From an uncultured Collinsella sp. (GTDB taxonomy: Bacteria > Actinomycetota > Coriobacteriia > Coriobacteriales > Coriobacteriaceae): 10,495 bases of DNA. A program made the position numbers and the translations under genes. Location: contig CAAETU010000031.1 in NCBI GenBank assembly GCA_900759045.1, positions 1-10,495 on the forward strand, given 5' to 3'. The notes under the pieces were generated by a model. The model saw only the letters and a list, made by a program, of their open reading frames with translations. It searched no databases and had not been told where the DNA came from. Shown here piece by piece: positions 6,468-10,495 of this stretch (position 1 is the stretch's first letter; each line of letters opens with the position of its first letter).

Positions 6468-9236
6468 CTACAGCAGCTCGCCGTGGCGGGCAATGTAGCG
6501 GCGCTTTGCCAGCTGGGTGAGCGCGATATAGGCGGTAACGATGCCAATGAGCAGCCCAAAAAAGCTCGTGGGCAGCGGCATGAGGCCGAGCGCATCGGCG
6601 ATGGGGCTTGCCGGCAGCCAGGTGACGAGCGCCAGGCCCAGCACGGTAAGAACGCACAATGCGGGCGCGGCGTGGTCGCGCGGGCTCGGCAGATGCGGGG
6701 AGCGCAACATGTGGACCACGAGTGTCTGCGACCACATGGACTCGACAAACCAGCCGCTCTGGAAGAGCGCAGCAAAGGTCGTCATACCCGCGACGTCGCC
6801 CGCGGCGGCAAGCTCGGACCAGCTTGCGTCCACGGCGGCGGGGCACACGACAAAGAAGAGCGCGGCGAAGGTCACGATGTCAAACAGCGAGCTCACGGGG
6901 CCCAGCTCGAGCATAAAGCCCTTGATGGACGCGGCGTCCCAGGCACGCGGGCGGGCAGTCCAGGCGTCATCGACGGTGTCCCACGGCAGTGCGATGCACA
7001 CGATCTCGTAGACCAGCGACAGCAGAACCAGCTGCAGGGCGCTCATGGGCAAAAACGGCAAGAACAGGCTCGCGACGGTCACGGACAGCACATTGCCAAA
7101 GTTGGAGCTCACCGTGGTCTTGAGGTACTTGAGCAGGTTGCCGTAAGTGCGGCGGCCTTCGATGGTGCCGCGCTCGAGCACACCCAGGTCCTTCTGAAGC
7201 AAGATGATATCGGCGGATTCCTTGGCAATATCGACGGCCGAATCGACCGAGATGCCGCAATCGCTCGCACGCATGGCGGCGGCGTCGTTAATGCCGTCGC
7301 CCATAAAGCCCACGGTGTGGCCGAGCATCTCGCGCATGACACGTACCAGGCGCGCCTTCTGCAGCGGCGAGAGCTTGGCGAAGAGGTGGGTTTTCTCGGC
7401 GCGCTCGGCAAGTTCGGCGTCATCGAGCGCATCGATCTCGGAGCCGAGCAAGACGTTGCTCGCGTCGATGCCGATTTGCTCGCAGACGGTGGCGGCGACG
7501 CGGTCGTTGTCGCCGGTCAGGACCTTGACCGCCACGCCCTTGGCCTCGAGGGTGGCGACAGCGCCCGCGGCACTTGCTTTGGGCGGATCGAGGAAGGCCA
7601 AAAAGCCCATGAGCACCATGTCGTACTCGTCGGCAACGCCAAACTCGCCCACGCAGCGCGGATTGGTCTTCTGCGCCACGGCAATCACGCGCAGGCCCTC
7701 GGCGTTGAGCCCGGCGACCTGCTTGCGAATCTGGGCGAGCTTATCTTCGGTGAGAGGCTGGGCGATGCCATCGACTTCGACAAAGGAGCAGATCTCGAGC
7801 ATTTCCTCGGCAGCGCCCTTGGTAACCATCTGGGTTTTGCCTTGGGCGTCGGCTACAACTACGCTCAGGCGACGGCGCGAGAAATCGAAGGGCACCTCGT
7901 CGACCTTGGTATAGCGGTCGCGAAGGCTCTGGCCCAGCATGGAATCGGGCACGACGGTCGAGGGCGTTGCATCGGCACGGTCGATTACGGCCAGGTCGAT
8001 AAGGTTTTTGAGGCCGGTCTGGAAGAAGCTGTTCAAAAACGCATGGCGCAGCACGCGCGCGTCCTCGTTGCCGTCGGTGTTGAGGTAGCGTTCGAGCACG
8101 ATGCGGTCTTCGGTGAGGGTGCCGGTCTTGTCACAGCACAAGACGTCCATCGCGCCGAGGTTTTGAATCGCCGGCAGCTCCTTGACGATAACCTGGCGGC
8201 GGGCGAGGTCCTTGGCCCCCTGCGACAGGCTCGTGGTCACGATGACGGGAAGCATCTGCGGCGTGATGCCCACGGCCACGCTCGTGGCGAACAGCAGCGC
8301 GTCGATGATGTTGCCCTTGGTGGCGGCGTTGATGGCAAAGACGACCGGTGCCATAACGAGCATAAGATGTACGAGCAACATGGAGACACTCGAGACGCCG
8401 CGGTCAAACGCGCTCTTCTCGCCGCGTCCGTTGAGCATCTTGGCGATGCCGCCCAGGTAGGTGTCCGAGCTGGTGGCAACGACAAGCGCCAAGGCTGTGC
8501 CGTTTTGCACGGAGGTACCGGTAAAGACAATGTTCTTGCAGGTAGAGAGTGGCAGCATGGAGCCGTCGGCACCCTCGACGACGGTGACGGCAGCGGTCTT
8601 CTCGACGGCCTCGCTCTCGCCGGTGAGTGCGGATTCGATGACAAACAGGTCGCGTGCTGTGATGATGCGGGCGTCTGCTGGCACCATATCGCCGGCAGAG
8701 AGGCGGATCACATCGCCGGGGACGAGCTCATCGAAGGGGATCTCGGTGCGCCCGCCGTCGCGCAGGGCAGTGCAGGTGTTGGAGACCAGGTCCTTGAGGG
8801 CCTCGGCCGCATTGCCACTGCGGGCTTCCTGGATAAACTTCATGCCGCCCGATACCAGCAGCATAATGCCGATGACGATGACCGTGGAGGGGTCACGCTG
8901 CGGCTCGGGCACGGCGAGCACGTCGATGTAGAGCGAGACCAGCGCGAGCGCGGCGAGGATGCCGGCGAAGGGGTCGACGAACGCATCTGCGATGCGGCGG
9001 GCGAGCGTCTTGGTCGGTGCCTCGATGGTGTTGGGGCCGGAGGCGTCCAGGCGCTCGGCTGCCTGCTCGGCGATGAGGCCGTTTGCCGTGGCGTCAAGCA
9101 GTACGAGGACGTCCTCGGCGCTATGGGTGGCGGCGAATATGGTGTTCTTGGACAGGCCGGTGTGAGCGGCAGGGCGCGCCGTGCGGCGGCGCTTGGAGAT
9201 GGCTTCGAGTACCGTGGCGGTTTTGAGCATCAGCAT
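6468..9236 (-). CDS. mgtA: Magnesium-translocating P-type ATPase (P3B, MgtA family)
   Basis: 922-aa membrane pump of the MgtA/MgtB family, which imports Mg2+ using ATP. Landmarks (numbering from the chosen start): actuator motif TGES 205-208, M4 motif ITPQMLPVIVT 324-334, phosphorylation motif DKTGT with Asp369, TGDN 574-577, hinge GDGIND 646-651, then M5 with SSNFGNV and the C-terminal helices. The C-terminus matches E. coli MgtA closely from memory (LFQSGWF, SQTLVVHM, LTQL). Two signatures differ: TPEMLP is TPQMLP (Gln327), and the M6 QNLLYDVSQ is LSLVYEIVC (Ser740, Glu744), so the ion specificity deserves care. The ATG at 9236 is chosen because AAGGAGG (9248-9242) lies 5 nt before it; a start at 9287 would put this ribosome site inside the gene. 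It ends convergent with the LuxR gene and has a long leader carrying a short ORF and a hairpin. Confidence 0.92.
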   Translation of the reverse strand: MLMLKTATVLEAISKRRRTARPAAHTGLSKNTIFAATHSAEDVLVLLDATANGLIAEQAAERLDASGPNTIEAPTKTLARRIADAFVDPFAGILAALALVSLYIDVLAVPEPQRDPSTVIVIGIMLLVSGGMKFIQEARSGNAAEALKDLVSNTCTALRDGGRTEIPFDELVPGDVIRLSAGDMVPADARIITARDLFVIESALTGESEAVEKTAAVTVVEGADGSMLPLSTCKNIVFTGTSVQNGTALALVVATSSDTYLGGIAKMLNGRGEKSAFDRGVSSVSMLLVHLMLVMAPVVFAINAATKGNIIDALLFATSVAVGITPQMLPVIVTTSLSQGAKDLARRQVIVKELPAIQNLGAMDVLCCDKTGTLTEDRIVLERYLNTDGNEDARVLRHAFLNSFFQTGLKNLIDLAVIDRADATPSTVVPDSMLGQSLRDRYTKVDEVPFDFSRRRLSVVVADAQGKTQMVTKGAAEEMLEICSFVEVDGIAQPLTEDKLAQIRKQVAGLNAEGLRVIAVAQKTNPRCVGEFGVADEYDMVLMGFLAFLDPPKASAAGAVATLEAKGVAVKVLTGDNDRVAATVCEQIGIDASNVLLGSEIDALDDAELAERAEKTHLFAKLSPLQKARLVRVMREMLGHTVGFMGDGINDAAAMRASDCGISVDSAVDIAKESADIILLQKDLGVLERGTIEGRRTYGNLLKYLKTTVSSNFGNVLSVTVASLFLPFLPMSALQLVLLSLVYEIVCIALPWDTVDDAWTARPRAWDAASIKGFMLELGPVSSLFDIVTFAALFFVVCPAAVDASWSELAAAGDVAGMTTFAALFQSGWFVESMWSQTLVVHMLRSPHLPSPRDHAAPALCVLTVLGLALVTWLPASPIADALGLMPLPTSFFGLLIGIVTAYIALTQLAKRRYIARHGELL

Positions 9237-9300
9237 AGGGTCCTCCTTGTTGAAGGGAGTTAGCGTACGTGTCGTATTGAGTTGCAAAAACCTAGATGTC

Positions 9301-9318
9301 GCTCACGTCATGCTCACG
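9301..9318. promoter_or_regulatory. Direct repeat in the mgtA leader, period 11
   Basis: GCTCACG occurs at 9301-9307 and 9312-9318, separated by 4 nt, giving an 11-bp period close to one helical turn. It lies 65-82 nt before the mgtA start and directly abuts the 14-bp hairpin. Such spacing fits a dimeric regulator site, but the motif matches none I know and could be chance. Confidence 0.25.
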
Positions 9319-9362
9319 AACCACCACAAAGGGGGCAGTTCACAGGCACCTTTGTGGTGGTT
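9319..9362. repeat. 14-bp perfect-stem hairpin upstream of mgtA
   Basis: AACCACCACAAAGG (9319-9332) and CCTTTGTGGTGGTT (9349-9362) pair perfectly around a 16-nt loop. In the plus direction the stem runs into TTTT (9361-9364), like a weak terminator, but no plus-strand gene lies upstream. In the mgtA direction CGTGAGC follows, with no T-run. It sits in the mgtA leader, 22 nt after the short ORF. Its TTTGTGGTGG core resembles TTGCGGTGG in the element at 6301-6367, so it may be a member of a dispersed palindrome family, an attenuator, or both. Confidence 0.6.
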
Positions 9363-9383
9363 TTGACAATCGGTTAGTGGCGC

Positions 9384-9455
9384 TTATGCGAATACGGAAT
9401 CCTTGCGGCGTGCCGAGGGCGACATGCAGGTTTTTCGACTATGACTGCCTTCCAT
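9384..9455 (-). CDS. Short leader ORF (23 aa) upstream of mgtA
   Basis: A 23-codon ORF starts with ATG at 9455 and ends with TAA at 9384-9386. Its ribosome site, TAAGGAGGT (9469-9461), is an almost complete match to the 16S rRNA 3' end, and AAGGAGG lies 6 nt before the ATG, the strongest such site I saw in the window. The peptide is basic and Ser-rich (begins MEGSHSRKTC, ends RRKDSVFA), with no membrane segment. It lies 147 nt ahead of the mgtA start, with a stable hairpin in between and a good promoter upstream, the layout of a regulatory leader peptide. Known relatives in role, not in sequence, are the MgtL-type peptides of enterobacterial mgtA. I do not recognise the peptide. A fortuitous ORF remains possible. 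Confidence 0.5.
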   Translation of the reverse strand: MEGSHSRKTCMSPSARRKDSVFA

Positions 9456-9521
9456 GGCACACCTCCTTAAGGCCGGGCGCTGCGCGCTTTGGGTATCTAG
9501 TACCCGCTTCAATCCGTCCGT

Positions 9522-9550
9522 ATTCTTGACGAGGGGGTTTATTGTGTCAA
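9522..9550 (-). promoter_or_regulatory. Promoter for the leader ORF and mgtA
   Basis: On the minus strand, a perfect -35 TTGACA (9550-9545) is followed after exactly 17 nt by AAGAAT (9527-9522), a 4/6 match to the -10. Transcription should begin near 9515, about 60 nt before the 23-codon ORF and 280 nt before mgtA. The -35 sits inside an inverted repeat GGGGTT-N9-AACCCC (9534-9554 on either strand), a possible operator. The early leader contains a small hairpin, GGGTA/TACCC (9491-9505). Confidence 0.55.
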
Positions 9551-9680
9551 CCCCATTGTTTGGAAAACCATTCCCCCTGACAAAGCTTTTACAGAATGCC
9601 GTGACCTCAAAGCGCGCCCGCATCGACGCTTCGCCTGCGCTAAACTGGAGAGCACGTACGCGATTACGAGAGGAGCCCGC

Positions 9681-10364
9681 ATGGAGGCTTACAAGCAAGA
9701 GTTCATCAAGTTCATGGTCGAGTCCGACGTCCTTAAGTTCGGCAGCTTTACGCTCAAGAGCGGCCGTCAGTCCCCGTTCTTTATGAACGCCGGCGCCTAC
9801 GTGACGGGCTATCAGCTCAAGAAGCTGGGCGAGTATTACGCCCAGGCCATCCACGATAACTTTGGCGACGACTTTGATGTGCTGTTTGGGCCGGCCTACA
9901 AGGGTATTCCGCTGGCCGTCGTGACCGCGATTGCCTACCACGAGCTGTACGGCAAGGAGGTCAAGTACTGCTGCGACCGTAAGGAGGCCAAGGACCACGG
10001 TGCCGATAAGGGCAACCTGCTGGGCTATGAGCCCCAGGACGGCGACCGTGTGGTCATGGTCGAGGACGTTACCACCAGCGGCAAGTCCATCGACGAGACC
10101 TATCCCAAGGTTAAGGCTGCTGCCGACGTCGAAATCAAGGGCCTGATTGTGTCCCTCAACCGCATGGAGGTCGGTAAGGGCGGCGTGACCACCGCGCAGA
10201 AGGAGATTGAGGCCAAGTACGGTTTCCCCGTCGCGAGTATCGTTTCCATGGCCGAGGTCGTCGAGACTCTCTACAACCACGAGATCGACGGCAAGGTCGT
10301 CATCGATGACGAGCTCAAGACCGCTATCGATGCCTACTACGAGCAGTACGGAGCTCGGGAGTAG
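9681..10364 (+). CDS. pyrE: Orotate phosphoribosyltransferase
   Basis: 227-aa cytosolic enzyme that joins orotate to PRPP to give orotidine 5'-phosphate, the fifth step of UMP synthesis. Family signatures are all visible: LKSGRQSPFFMN (25-36, orotate/PRPP region), the flexible catalytic loop DRKEAKDHGADKG (99-111, with Lys101, Lys104 and His106), and the PRPP-binding motif VVMVEDVTTSGKS (124-136). The length is typical of the family. ATG 9681 follows GAGAGGAG (9668-9675) with 5-nt spacing. The gene stands alone here, divergent from mgtA and not beside other pyr genes. No convincing promoter was found; TAAACT at 9641-9646 could be a -10, but lacks a good -35. No PyrR-type leader hairpin was seen. 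Two hairpins follow the gene. Confidence 0.97.
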   Translation: MEAYKQEFIKFMVESDVLKFGSFTLKSGRQSPFFMNAGAYVTGYQLKKLGEYYAQAIHDNFGDDFDVLFGPAYKGIPLAVVTAIAYHELYGKEVKYCCDRKEAKDHGADKGNLLGYEPQDGDRVVMVEDVTTSGKSIDETYPKVKAAADVEIKGLIVSLNRMEVGKGGVTTAQKEIEAKYGFPVASIVSMAEVVETLYNHEIDGKVVIDDELKTAIDAYYEQYGARE

Positions 10365-10367
10365 GTA

Positions 10368-10395
10368 GTTACGCGGGTTTACCAACCCGCGTAAC
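10368..10395 (+). terminator. Strong hairpin after pyrE
   Basis: GTTACGCGGGTT (10368-10379) and AACCCGCGTAAC (10384-10395) form a perfect 12-bp stem with a TACC loop, 3 nt past the pyrE stop codon. Position and stability suggest transcript termination or 3'-end protection, but CAGTTGACG rather than a T-run follows, so it is not a canonical intrinsic terminator. Confidence 0.5.
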
Positions 10396-10443
10396 CAGTT
10401 GACGCTGCAAGCCCGCCAGAGCGGCAATCTGCCTTTCAACTTC

Positions 10444-10472
10444 GGCGGCATGACCAGAAGGTCAATGCCGCC
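10444..10472. terminator. Second hairpin downstream of pyrE
   Basis: GGCGGCAT-GACC (10444-10455) pairs with GGTC-A-ATGCCGCC (10460-10472) around an AGAA loop, with one bulged A. On the plus strand TCGTTTC follows, a weak T-tract. It may be the actual pyrE terminator or serve a gene entering from beyond the right edge. The rest of 10396-10495 shows no gene. Confidence 0.4.
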
Positions 10473-10495
10473 TCGTTTCAAGGCACCTTGCTCGC

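Noticed and set aside
6414..9263. A 949-codon open frame on the plus strand running antisense to mgtA
   Set aside because: It mirrors the codon bias of the GC-rich mgtA gene, gives a His/Gly/Ala-rich low-information protein with no domain, and lacks a ribosome site; mgtA itself has every family motif.
9237..9287. An upstream ATG at 9287 for mgtA, adding 17 residues
   Set aside because: The AAGGAGG ribosome site for the ATG at 9236 would then be inside the coding region (as codons for NKED), and no ribosome site precedes 9287.
9237..9520. An M-box (ykoK) Mg2+ riboswitch in the mgtA leader
   Set aside because: I could not find its conserved core segments; only simple hairpins and a short ORF are visible. 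A covariance-model search would settle it.
9384..10481. A 365-codon minus-strand open frame over pyrE
   Set aside because: The part over pyrE is an antisense shadow. Only its last 23 codons, which have their own ATG and strong ribosome site, are kept as a separate short ORF.
1..10495. CRISPR arrays, tRNA or rRNA genes, and intact insertion sequences
   Set aside because: No regularly spaced repeats, no tRNA cloverleaf or rRNA sequence, and no transposase reading frame was seen by eye on either strand.

Overview
The window looks like chromosomal DNA of a GC-rich gut actinobacterium of class Coriobacteriia, most likely Collinsella or a close relative. This is inference from the high GC content (judged by eye), the many strong AAGGAGG-type ribosome binding sites, the membrane-anchored LuxR-type regulator typical of that class, and intergenic hairpin repeats resembling those I associate with Collinsella. 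I could not search a database.

Layout. (1) 72-4369, minus strand: three closely spaced genes, read from 4369 leftwards, encode a DUF4428/zinc-ribbon protein, a two-ribbon, two-membrane-segment protein like Bacillus YdjG, and an SPFH-domain protein like YdjI with two C-terminal zinc ribbons. A good intrinsic terminator follows at 939-975, and then a lipoprotein gene. (2) 4370-4746: a gene-free divergent intergenic region with repeated short motifs and a possible promoter for the next gene. (3) 4747-6286, plus strand: a 12-helix-type membrane protein with a C-terminal LuxR helix-turn-helix. Its reading frame is broken by one extra A in an A5 run at 5745-5749, so as written it is a pseudogene, a sequencing error or, less likely, a recoded gene. 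(4) 6287-6467: the gap between convergent genes, dominated by a 67-nt element with perfect 17-bp inverted ends. (5) 6468-9236, minus strand: a Mg2+-type P3B ATPase (MgtA family) with unusual substitutions in the M4 and M6 signatures. (6) 9237-9680: the divergent control region. On the mgtA side it has a TTGACA promoter, a 23-codon ORF with a nearly perfect Shine-Dalgarno, a 14-bp-stem hairpin and an 11-bp-period direct repeat. (7) 9681-10364, plus strand: pyrE, a standalone orotate phosphoribosyltransferase, followed by two hairpins.

How they may work together. The zinc-ribbon/SPFH cluster resembles the ydjG-ydjI part of the Bacillus subtilis PspA locus and probably forms a membrane-associated assembly. 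PspA and the TPM-domain partner YdjH are absent from the window. mgtA and pyrE are independent housekeeping functions (Mg2+ uptake and UMP synthesis). The best candidates for something undescribed are the mgtA leader (short peptide plus hairpin) and the altered ion-path residues of this ATPase.
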